A stretch of 6,841 nucleotides of DNA from Deltaproteobacteria bacterium (GTDB lineage: Bacteria > Desulfobacterota > Desulfobacteria > Desulfobacterales > JAABPS01). The stretch lies in the NCBI GenBank assembly GCA_019309685.1, contig JAFDFT010000125.1:1-6841 (forward strand), read 5' to 3'. Position 1 is the stretch's first letter, and the number at the start of each line of letters is the position of its first letter. The position numbers were made by a program, and so were the translations under genes. Shown piece after piece: positions 1 to 5,649 of this stretch. Below the pieces are notes generated by a model. That model was not told the origin of the DNA, did not search any database, and worked only from the letters and a program-made list of their open reading frames with translations.

Positions 1-704
1 CATGAATTTTCGATGGGATATTTTTCGCCGCACTCCCGTATGCCCAGAATTTCTGTTCGTTTACGGCAGGGACAATCGGTAATAACGATCGGTTCTTTGC
101 ACGTGTCAAAAATGTTATGTATTTCCTCTGCATTTTGAATCTCGGAATGATGATCAATGGCTTTGTTCACCGGAACGATTCTTGTGATGGGCGTACCTTT
201 ATCAGAGGATTGGTACCGCTTATAGAATTTTTCTTTGATAAAAAACTGTTGAAATAATTCGGCCCCCTTTTTTCCGTACCTATCGATTGCTTTCGAATAT
301 TTAAAGGCAATATTAAAAAGATGGGGCATGGTTAAAAAATAAGAAAACCCGCCGATATCCTGGATAATGCCCTTGTCGGTCATTTCTTCGAGAATTTTTT
401 CGGTTTCATCCACCGTTTTTCCGATTTTCCCGGAAACATCCCTGATCGATTTTCGCCGCATTAATTTGTGGACAAATTTAAGTGTGAAAAGACGGGGAAG
501 AATTTTCTTCGCCATCTTTCCGGAAGGCGGTGTCATTAGTTTAAGATGTTGGGCAATCCGGGCCTCCTCTGGAGTGAACATAATTTTAATATACTCCCGG
601 AAGGCCTCCGAAACCTTACCGTCAACCATTGGAATATCGTTCGGGTACTGCCGCATATTAGTCAATATTTGTTCATGTGGATCATTTATTTCTGTTGGTT
701 CCAA
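1..704 (-). CDS. Winged-helix / CxC-motif iron-sulfur protein, N-terminal 234 residues (runs off left edge)
   Basis: A minus-strand frame stays open from 704 to the window edge. I place the start at TTG (702-704), because the mRNA has GGAGAG six bases before it. An in-frame TAA lies 39 bases upstream of the TTG, and the first in-frame ATG comes only at residue 17. The visible 234 residues match the complete Fe-S protein at 5650-6735 throughout: MFTPEEA (42-48) against LFTPEEA; a winged-helix-like helical segment ending in EEMTDKGI (106-113) against KQMADKGL; RIVPV (175-179) against RVITV; and a CPCRKR motif (211-216, with a further Cys at 225) against CYCRHA. By homology the missing C-terminal part should carry two 4Fe-4S ferredoxin motifs. 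It lies 45 bases downstream of the DUF1254 gene, so the two are probably co-transcribed. Function unknown; a redox or Fe-S sensing role is inference. Coding is certain, the exact start fairly so. Confidence 0.88.
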   Translation of the reverse strand, partial: MEPTEINDPHEQILTNMRQYPNDIPMVDGKVSEAFREYIKIMFTPEEARIAQHLKLMTPPSGKMAKKILPRLFTLKFVHKLMRRKSIRDVSGKIGKTVDETEKILEEMTDKGIIQDIGGFSYFLTMPHLFNIAFKYSKAIDRYGKKGAELFQQFFIKEKFYKRYQSSDKGTPITRIVPVNKAIDHHSEIQNAEEIHNIFDTCKEPIVITDCPCRKRTEILGIRECGEKYPIENS

Positions 705-710
705 TATTCG

Positions 711-716
711 CTCTCC
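711..716 (-). promoter_or_regulatory. Ribosome binding site that decides a TTG start
   Basis: On the minus strand the sequence GGAGAG lies six bases before the TTG codon at 702-704. No ATG in this frame lies between the upstream stop and residue 17, so this site is the main reason for choosing the TTG start. Confidence 0.65.
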
Positions 717-749
717 ATTTTTCTGCGTTTCGTATTCATATTATCTGAA

Positions 750-2129
750 TTATTTGATCCGCTCAACAGGCGGCAGCTTCCATTTTCCTTCCAAAAAATC
801 CGATTTTGGCATATACAGACGCAGGTTTATATCAAACGCACCTGAAGGTGTTGGTATCCAGTTGGATATATTCTGAGCAGGCTGTTCATGTTGAATGAGA
901 ATATCCAAAGATCCATCTTCATTATATTTGAGCGGATCACGATCCCCGATGGCATATCGAATGATCGGATTATCAATTAAAAAACTATCCATATTATATA
1001 CGGTTAATGACCAGAACGCGTGAACCGGAGGCGTTTTACCGGCTTCAAAATGGATGCGGTAACGGTATTTACCAGATAGCGGCTGACCATCCTTGTCCTT
1101 TCGGCAGAGAGGATATGCCGCTTCCTCGGGGGGCAAAGCCCCCAAACCGATCATTGATACAAAAGCCCGAACATTATAGCCAACGCCATATACGCCAATC
1201 CCTTCACGAATAACCGCCCAATTATTCTCTGTTGACCGGTCCCTTTCAGCTGTTTTCGCCAATTCCTTTCGTGAGAGTGTCATTGCTTTTTCCAACAACA
1301 GACGTCTGTAAAACCCTATCTTTTCAATATCAAACGGTTTTCCCGGTTCGATTCCAAATTCGGAAAGTGTTTCCAGTATTGGACTGTCAGCTTCTGCAGG
1401 CGGCTGCTCCCCCATCAAACGACTTAATTCAGAATAGAATGTTCCGGCTGCCATTCTCTCAACCCTGGCTGCAGGGCTGTCTGTGGGGACCGTATCACCT
1501 TTTTCACGTATGAAGTATCCTTTATTGGCTACGCCGCTCTCCCATCGACTGAGAGGTGTCAACGTAAACTGCCGCTGCAGCTTGGCCACATTTTTAAAAT
1601 CTTTTTTAGTATTTGTTTGAATACGCCCAATCAGCCAATTCATATTCGTTGGAGAACGGATCAGTTTGGTATTTTCGGGAACCTTTCCCTGCCAGTCCGG
1701 TCCGACTACCAGGTAACTGCCCGGTCCTGTTCCGGTTGTACGCTTGCCAACGGATGCAAATACATTTGTCCAGGCATCCATAAAAGGCATCACATAATAC
1801 CGCCCGTCTGTATCCGGTACGCTCAAAACCAAAGGTTCCCCTGATAAGTCTATCCAGGCGGTTGAATAGAGTGTATCATTATTTGGGCGAACGACCTTGC
1901 GGAAATTGTGATCCGGAAAACTTTGACTATGAGCAAAATGATTGATAGGCAATATGCCGTCATCCGAATTGGTTATTGACTGCCTGGTTGCATCCATTAA
2001 AACCAGCGAATAGCCGAATAAATATGCCTGCGCCCCGTCTTTCAAAACTTGAATCGCCTGGCGGGCGGTAAATACTGAGACCAGGATCAGCAGTCCTGCT
2101 GCAATTACTATTTTTTTTGTTTTATTCAT
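750..2129 (-). CDS. Exported or membrane-anchored DUF1254/DUF1214 protein
   Basis: 459 residues. The N-terminus (KTKK, then a hydrophobic stretch at about 7-21) is a signal peptide or single membrane anchor, so the bulk of the protein should be outside the cytoplasmic membrane. The DUF1254 domain follows at about 33-165, with AYLFGYSLVLMD, NHFAHSQSFPD, RPNNDTLYSTAWIDLS, VPDTDGRYYVMPFMDAWTNVF and TTGTGPGSYLVVGP all easily recognised. The DUF1214 domain fills about 340-445 (PPVHAFWSLTVYNMDSFLIDNP, RYAIGDRDPLKYNEDGSLDI, NWIPTPSGAFDINLRLYMP). The length is normal for this two-domain family, and it ends with the usual W-K-x-P-P-x-x-R tail. The start is supported by AGGAGA seven bases upstream. The biochemical role of the family is not settled, so I give none. 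It lies between the TetR gene and the truncated Fe-S gene on the same strand. Family assignment is near certain. Confidence 0.95.
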   Translation of the reverse strand: MNKTKKIVIAAGLLILVSVFTARQAIQVLKDGAQAYLFGYSLVLMDATRQSITNSDDGILPINHFAHSQSFPDHNFRKVVRPNNDTLYSTAWIDLSGEPLVLSVPDTDGRYYVMPFMDAWTNVFASVGKRTTGTGPGSYLVVGPDWQGKVPENTKLIRSPTNMNWLIGRIQTNTKKDFKNVAKLQRQFTLTPLSRWESGVANKGYFIREKGDTVPTDSPAARVERMAAGTFYSELSRLMGEQPPAEADSPILETLSEFGIEPGKPFDIEKIGFYRRLLLEKAMTLSRKELAKTAERDRSTENNWAVIREGIGVYGVGYNVRAFVSMIGLGALPPEEAAYPLCRKDKDGQPLSGKYRYRIHFEAGKTPPVHAFWSLTVYNMDSFLIDNPIIRYAIGDRDPLKYNEDGSLDILIQHEQPAQNISNWIPTPSGAFDINLRLYMPKSDFLEGKWKLPPVERIK

Positions 2130-2136
2130 GTGAATG

Positions 2137-2142
2137 TCTCCT
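2137..2142 (-). promoter_or_regulatory. Ribosome binding site of the DUF1254 gene
   Basis: The minus-strand sequence AGGAGA lies seven bases before the ATG at 2127-2129. It is a strong Shine-Dalgarno match and fixes that start. Confidence 0.75.
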
Positions 2143-2166
2143 ATAAATGGTTGGCTTTATATTTCG

Positions 2167-2216
2167 GACATTAAGAAATTACTTTCAAATTCAACCCTGT
2201 TTAAGAAATTAATGTC
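2167..2216. repeat. Leader repeats: 11-bp direct repeat inside an 8-bp inverted repeat
   Basis: TTAAGAAATTA occurs at 2171-2181 and again at 2201-2211, exactly 30 bp apart, close to three helical turns. The block is bounded by GACATTAA (2167-2174) and its exact reverse complement TTAATGTC (2209-2216). It sits 38-87 bases upstream of the DUF1254 start codon, between that gene and the TetR gene. It could be a regulator binding site with phased half-sites or an mRNA leader fold. The region is AT-rich, so some of the match may be chance. Confidence 0.4.
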
Positions 2217-2237
2217 TATCAAGATTAATTTGGCCTT

Positions 2238-2266
2238 CTTATCTTAATATTGAGATACCGTTTCAA
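2238..2266 (-). promoter_or_regulatory. Candidate promoter with overlapping palindrome for the DUF1254 gene
   Basis: On the minus strand TTGAAA (2261-2266) is separated by 17 bases from GATAAG (2238-2243), a plausible -35/-10 pair (5/6 and 4/6 matches to the sigma-70 consensus). The spacer and the edge of the -10 overlap a 16-bp palindrome at 2241-2256 (ATCTTAATATTGAGAT, seven of eight pairs matching), which is where a repressor could act. If it is used, the DUF1254 mRNA has a leader of about 100 bases containing the repeats at 2167-2216. Read by eye; the AT-rich background makes it tentative. Confidence 0.35.
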
Positions 2267-2311
2267 TACCTAAAGCTATAAGCATACACACGGGTGGAGA
2301 TGTGACAAAAT

Positions 2312-2965
2312 TTATTCCCGATATTGATTTAGCACCGGCAAAAAAACAAAAAGGAGTGTGTCCTTTACCCATTTTAAGTACTCATCACTTTCAGGATCAA
2401 AGCCGGCAATATGAGCTGCAATGGGTTTGGCGCCAAGATAGCGAAATATCAATGCGTTAAAACTATCCACATATCTGGCAACATCTTCACTCGAAGCTCG
2501 CATATTAACGATTTTTTCAAAATCTTTACTGGAATTTGAAAGTAATTTCTTGAGGTGTTGATAACCAGGCAAAGTGGACGGATCATCATGGGACAGGTTC
2601 TGAATAATGATACTGCATATATCAGGATTATTTCTGGAAAATTCGATAAATCTGTCCAGGAAAATAGAAAGTCCTTCTTTTGGTGGAAGTTTGGCAACTT
2701 CACTTAGCCACATTTTATTCGAATTATATAGCGTCATGCAGGAATTCTTGATGACCTCCTCAAAAATAGCCGCTTTACTTGGAAAATGGTAACGAATAAG
2801 GCCGTGATAAAATTCCCCTTGAGATGCGATCATGCGAATACTTGCTGCATTGTACGGATGCATGGCAAAAACTTTTTTGGCAGCATCCAGAATCATTTGT
2901 TTTGTATCTTTTCTTCTGCTATCCGTTTTGGCTTTTTTTGGAACCGCATTTTTGTTTTTTTCCAT
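2312..2965 (-). CDS. TetR/AcrR-family transcriptional regulator
   Basis: 217 residues, a normal TetR length. After a basic N-terminal tail (about 1-22), the DNA-binding domain spans about 22-70: ILDAAKKVF (25-33), a helix-turn-helix with SIRMIASQG (42-50), then GLIRYHFPSKAAIFEEVI (55-72), which is the family's diagnostic Y-H-F-x-S-K recognition-helix end. The rest is a helical ligand-binding and dimerisation domain with no recognisable ligand signature. Such proteins usually repress neighbouring genes and are released by a small-molecule ligand. Its start faces the DUF362 gene across a 144-base divergent region containing a palindrome at the expected rightward transcription start. It is followed after 182 bases by the DUF1254 gene on the same strand. 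No good ribosome binding site is visible; a later ATG at residue 24 has none either and would cut into the first helix of the domain. Confidence 0.93.
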   Translation of the reverse strand: MEKNKNAVPKKAKTDSRRKDTKQMILDAAKKVFAMHPYNAASIRMIASQGEFYHGLIRYHFPSKAAIFEEVIKNSCMTLYNSNKMWLSEVAKLPPKEGLSIFLDRFIEFSRNNPDICSIIIQNLSHDDPSTLPGYQHLKKLLSNSSKDFEKIVNMRASSEDVARYVDSFNALIFRYLGAKPIAAHIAGFDPESDEYLKWVKDTLLFVFLPVLNQYRE

Positions 2966-2990
2966 TATAATATCAGACCGATAAAAGATT

Positions 2991-3019
2991 ATTATGCTAG
3001 ATATTTATACAATAGTATA
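2991..3019 (-). promoter_or_regulatory. Candidate TetR-gene promoter with inverted repeat at its -35
   Basis: On the minus strand CATAAT (2991-2996) is a 5/6 match to a -10 element. It lies 17 bases from TATACT (3014-3019), a poor -35. The -35 is part of an inverted repeat TATAC-N4-GTATA (3006-3019). This would allow autoregulation, but the elements are short and AT-rich. Confidence 0.3.
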
Positions 3020-3028
3020 CGTTACCCC

Positions 3029-3057
3029 TTGACACTTTATTTTTTATGTGAAATCAT
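3029..3057 (+). promoter_or_regulatory. Candidate sigma-70 promoter for the DUF362 arm
   Basis: A perfect TTGACA (3029-3034) is followed after 17 bases by AATCAT (3052-3057), a 4/6 -10 match. Transcription would start near 3064, about 45 bases before the DUF362 start codon. A good -35 and correct spacing in a divergent intergenic region support it; the -10 is weak. Confidence 0.5.
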
Positions 3058-3058
3058 A

Positions 3059-3076
3059 TTTGCACGATCGTGTAAA
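3059..3076. promoter_or_regulatory. Candidate TetR operator (18-bp palindrome)
   Basis: TTTGCACGATCGTGTAAA has a perfect 10-bp core palindrome CACGATCGTG (3063-3072). TTT and AAA arms flank it with only one mismatched pair, so eight of nine pairs match. It sits on the expected transcription start of the rightward promoter and next to a divergent TetR gene, the standard place for a TetR-family operator. Binding by this particular regulator is inference. Confidence 0.5.
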
Positions 3077-3109
3077 GTCAACCATTTTTTACAAACACCG
3101 GATAAAGTT

Positions 3110-4321
3110 ATGAATTTGAATAAAAAGATAAACCGTAGAAAATTTCTGGGCACTTCTGCTGCCCTTGCTTGCACAGCGATGCTGCCCCCCGTCGTAACCG
3201 CGGGAGAAGAACAGGAAAGCCCAAGTAAAGACCTCCAGGTACTGAAAGAGTATCATCCATTGGTGAACAGCGTCTGGATTAATAAAGGGCAACATTTAAA
3301 ATCATCTGACCTTGTCAGTGATATGCTTGATTCGACAACCGATTTTTCCTGGTTGTCAAAGGGTGACAAAGTTCTGATTAAACTTGCCCTTAACTCGGGT
3401 AATGAATTTCCTGCCACATCTGATCCCTGGCTTCTTAAACAGGTTGTCACGATTTTAAAAAATAAGGGGGCAGGAGAAGTTCTGGTAGGAGACCAGAGTG
3501 GAATTGAGGATGTACAGTGGGGCAAGGACAGTAAACGAGGATCTTCAAGAGAACTTTGTCAATCAGCCGGACTGCTAAAGGCAATTAATGAAAACGGAGC
3601 AACACCTGTTTTTTTTGAAGAAGCCGGTTACGATTCTTATATTCAAACATCCCCTCCCGGAACCCACCACTGGAAATTCCCGCTCTGGATCTCGTCGATT
3701 GTAAACCAGGTGGATCATATTATTTTTATGCCCAGAGTTTCATCGCATGTCATGGGAGAGCTGACATCCGGCTTGAAACTCGGTGTCGGTTTTCTGCGGG
3801 AGGACAGTCGGCGTGATTTTCACAGCGGCGGCAAAGACTTTTTTGCCATGTATGAGGAGATTGCACAGGTTCCTGAAATCATTTCCAAACTTCGCTTGAC
3901 AATTACTTCCGGACGAAAGGTTTTTACAACAATCGGGCCGAATTACGGTGATGTGACTGAGCCTGAATATGGCCTGGTATTCGCGTCCGAAGATCTGCTG
4001 GCAAATGAGATACTCTCCTATGCCTGGCTGTTGTGGAACCGTGAATTTGAGACCTCATCTTTTGCCAAGGCGACAAAAGGAAATATTTCCCGGCTTGGAT
4101 CTTTTATCAATAAGAAATTTGTGGGTAAATTCTGGCCTGCAGATGATACGGATGTTCCGGATTTTCAGGTTTTCAGACCTGGCAATATCTATGATCATCC
4201 AGCCATCATAAACTTCATGAAACGAAAAGGCGGTAAACCTGAAAAGATCCGCTGGAATCAGGTGAATGATATTTCAGACAAATCCATTCCTGAATATATG
4301 AACCAGCAGATGAAGACTTGA
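3110..4321 (+). CDS. Tat-exported DUF362 domain protein
   Basis: 403 residues from the ATG at 3110. The frame is open further upstream to 2786, but that stretch overlaps the TetR gene and the promoter. The chosen start gives a proper twin-arginine signal: NRRKFLG (8-14), a hydrophobic stretch (about 15-30), and likely cleavage after VTA (29-31). A weak GGA lies seven bases upstream. The mature part is a DUF362 domain: KLALNSG...TSDPWLLKQVVTILKNKGAGEVLVGDQSG (91-131), IFMPRVSSHVMGELTSGLKLGVGFLR (205-230), and a C-terminal S-E-D-x-x-A-N-E segment (293-300). The family's biochemistry is poorly defined. Here there is no fused ferredoxin domain and no CxxCxxC motif, so any redox partner would be separate. 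Tat export suggests it folds, possibly with a cofactor, before crossing the membrane. It is the first gene of the rightward arm, 29 bases before the hydrolase gene. Confidence 0.93.
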   Translation: MNLNKKINRRKFLGTSAALACTAMLPPVVTAGEEQESPSKDLQVLKEYHPLVNSVWINKGQHLKSSDLVSDMLDSTTDFSWLSKGDKVLIKLALNSGNEFPATSDPWLLKQVVTILKNKGAGEVLVGDQSGIEDVQWGKDSKRGSSRELCQSAGLLKAINENGATPVFFEEAGYDSYIQTSPPGTHHWKFPLWISSIVNQVDHIIFMPRVSSHVMGELTSGLKLGVGFLREDSRRDFHSGGKDFFAMYEEIAQVPEIISKLRLTITSGRKVFTTIGPNYGDVTEPEYGLVFASEDLLANEILSYAWLLWNREFETSSFAKATKGNISRLGSFINKKFVGKFWPADDTDVPDFQVFRPGNIYDHPAIINFMKRKGGKPEKIRWNQVNDISDKSIPEYMNQQMKT

Positions 4322-4350
4322 AATAAACCTTCTAAACAGGGATTGAAAAT

Positions 4351-5325
4351 ATGACAATAAAAGAACGGATGGTTAAAACCAATGGTATCAATCTGCATAT
4401 CACTGAAGCGGGCGAAGGCCCACTGGTATTGTTGCTTCATGGATTTCCGGAGCTGGCGTACTCCTGGAGGCATCAGTTGCCCGCCTTGGCAGAAGCTGGT
4501 TTTCATGCTGTTGCGCCTGATCAGCGCGGATATGGACAAAGCGACAGACCTGAGCCAATTGATGCCTACCATATGCTGAATTTAGTAGGTGATATTGTGG
4601 GCCTGGTAGATGCCCTGGGAGAAGAAAAAGCTGTTATTGCAGGACACGACTTCGGTGCCATGGTTACCATACATTGCGCGCTACTGAGGCCGGACATGTT
4701 CCATGCAGTGATGCTGATGAGTGTTCCCTATTCACCACGAAGCTGGGGAAATACCAGTCCCATCGAAGGTATGAAAAAGATGGCCGGAAATAACGAGTTC
4801 TACATCGTCTATTTCCAGGAACCGGGAAAAGTGGAAAAGGAATTGGAAGCCAATGTCCGGGAAACCGTGACGAGGACCCTATATTCTCTCTCGGGAGATG
4901 CCCTACCGGAAAAGCGCTGGCGATTTTTGTTCAACAAGGGAGAAAAATTCACGGACACCGCTTATATGCCGGAAGTGCTGCCCGCCTGGTTGACTGAAGA
5001 AGATATTGATTTCTTTACCCAGGAATTCGAGCGAACAGGTTACAGAGAAGCTGTCAACTGGTACCGTAATTTTGATCGAAATTGGGAATTGACACCCTTT
5101 CTCAGCGGCGCAAAAATTCACCAGCCGTCCCTGTTCATTGCCGGTCAGGAAGACAGTGTTGTTGCCATGATGGGCCCCGCAATTGATAATCAGGAAAAAA
5201 CCATGCCCAATCTGAGGAAAAAGGTTCTCATCCCTGGAGCGGGTCATTGGGTCCAGCAGGAACGCCCCAAGGAAGTGAACGACCTGATGATACAATTCTT
5301 AAAAGAAATTTGGAGCATTTCTTAA
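4351..5325 (+). CDS. Alpha/beta hydrolase of the soluble epoxide hydrolase type
   Basis: 324 residues, typical for this group, with no signal peptide, so cytoplasmic. The key sites are visible: oxyanion-hole HGFPE (30-34), DQRGYGQSD (57-65), and the nucleophile elbow GHDFGA (98-103) with Asp100 as nucleophile, as in epoxide hydrolases and dehalogenases rather than the Ser of esterases. Lid tyrosines are Tyr154 in YFQEPG and Tyr238 in NWYRN. Asp268 (GQEDS) and His299 (GAGHWVQQERP) complete the charge relay. The HGFPE motif plus two lid tyrosines favours epoxide hydrolase (epoxide plus water to a diol) over haloalkane or fluoroacetate dehalogenase, which remains the main alternative. AGGG lies nine bases before the start. 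It follows the DUF362 gene by 29 bases, so probably the same transcript. The substrate cannot be read from sequence. Confidence 0.93.
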   Translation: MTIKERMVKTNGINLHITEAGEGPLVLLLHGFPELAYSWRHQLPALAEAGFHAVAPDQRGYGQSDRPEPIDAYHMLNLVGDIVGLVDALGEEKAVIAGHDFGAMVTIHCALLRPDMFHAVMLMSVPYSPRSWGNTSPIEGMKKMAGNNEFYIVYFQEPGKVEKELEANVRETVTRTLYSLSGDALPEKRWRFLFNKGEKFTDTAYMPEVLPAWLTEEDIDFFTQEFERTGYREAVNWYRNFDRNWELTPFLSGAKIHQPSLFIAGQEDSVVAMMGPAIDNQEKTMPNLRKKVLIPGAGHWVQQERPKEVNDLMIQFLKEIWSIS

Positions 5326-5389
5326 TGTGGCGCCCTATTTTCGGACATATAACATGAATTTTTAATATAAAACAATGAGGATGGTTTTT

Positions 5390-5623
5390 ATGAGAAACTA
5401 CATCATAGGACTTTTAACAGGTATTGCCGCAGGATATTTGTATTATGCCTCCTCAACGCATTCCTGGTACGTATGGGTTCTTTTTGCAATTGGCAGCGGT
5501 GTGTGCGCCATGACATGCCCCAACGAAACCTTGAAGCTCCATCGCACAGAGCGGCAGGAAAAGCCTTTTGATACCGATATGGAGTGGTATATGACCGTGG
5601 CACAGGACAATAACCGGCTGTAG
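5390..5623 (+). CDS. Small two-helix membrane protein, unknown function
   Basis: 77 residues from the ATG at 5390. Two earlier in-frame ATGs at 5375 and 5381 would add only five or three residues, but GAGGATGG (5377-5384) is best placed as the ribosome binding site for 5390. Two membrane segments are visible: about residues 4-19 (YIIGLLTGIAAGYLYY) and about 26-43 (WYVWVLFAIGSGVCAMTC). A short polar C-terminal tail follows (about 44-77). The first segment has small-residue spacing (G-x-x-x-G-like) that may favour helix packing. Two cysteines (39 and 43) close the second segment. It lies 64 bases after the hydrolase gene and 26 bases before the Fe-S gene, so it may link the downstream Fe-S protein to the membrane; that is inference. 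I do not recognise a family. Confidence 0.72.
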   Translation: MRNYIIGLLTGIAAGYLYYASSTHSWYVWVLFAIGSGVCAMTCPNETLKLHRTERQEKPFDTDMEWYMTVAQDNNRL

Positions 5624-5639
5624 TCGCCTACAATTACGG

Positions 5640-5644
5640 AGGAT
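5640..5644 (+). promoter_or_regulatory. Ribosome binding site of the complete Fe-S protein
   Basis: The GGAGG core of ACGGAGGATTAAGT lies five to six bases before the ATG at 5650. It is the strongest Shine-Dalgarno sequence of the rightward arm, suggesting efficient translation of the Fe-S protein. Confidence 0.75.
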
Positions 5645-5649
5645 TAAGT

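Noticed and set aside
367..876. Plus-strand open frame of 169 codons
   Set aside because: It is the antisense shadow of the minus-strand Fe-S gene (1-704) and the end of the DUF1254 gene. The minus-strand frame has clear homology and a ribosome binding site; this one has neither.
2290..2311. Possible terminator after the TetR gene
   Set aside because: Only a weak pairing between CACA and TGTG is visible on the minus strand, with no stable stem and no following U-run.
2967..2996. ATAAT/ATTAT inverted repeat near the TetR start
   Set aside because: The arms are five bases of pure AT in an AT-rich stretch, which is expected by chance.
2786..3109. Upstream extension of the DUF362 frame to an ATG at 2786
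   Set aside because: It would overlap the 5' end of the TetR gene and its control region and bury the twin-arginine signal 108 residues into the protein. The ATG at 3110 gives a normal signal peptide.
3110..3175. Lipoprotein signal suggested by Cys21 in the DUF362 leader
   Set aside because: The residues before the cysteine (A-L-A) do not fit a lipobox, which needs Leu at -3 and a small residue at -2. A Tat signal with cleavage after VTA fits better.
4903..5295. Minus-strand open frame of 130 codons inside the hydrolase gene
   Set aside because: It is antisense to a gene with intact catalytic residues and shows no motif or ribosome binding site of its own.
5339..5348. TTTCGGACAT shared with 2162-2171
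   Set aside because: Ten-base matches are expected by chance many times in a window of this size, and the two copies lie in different orientations relative to their downstream genes.
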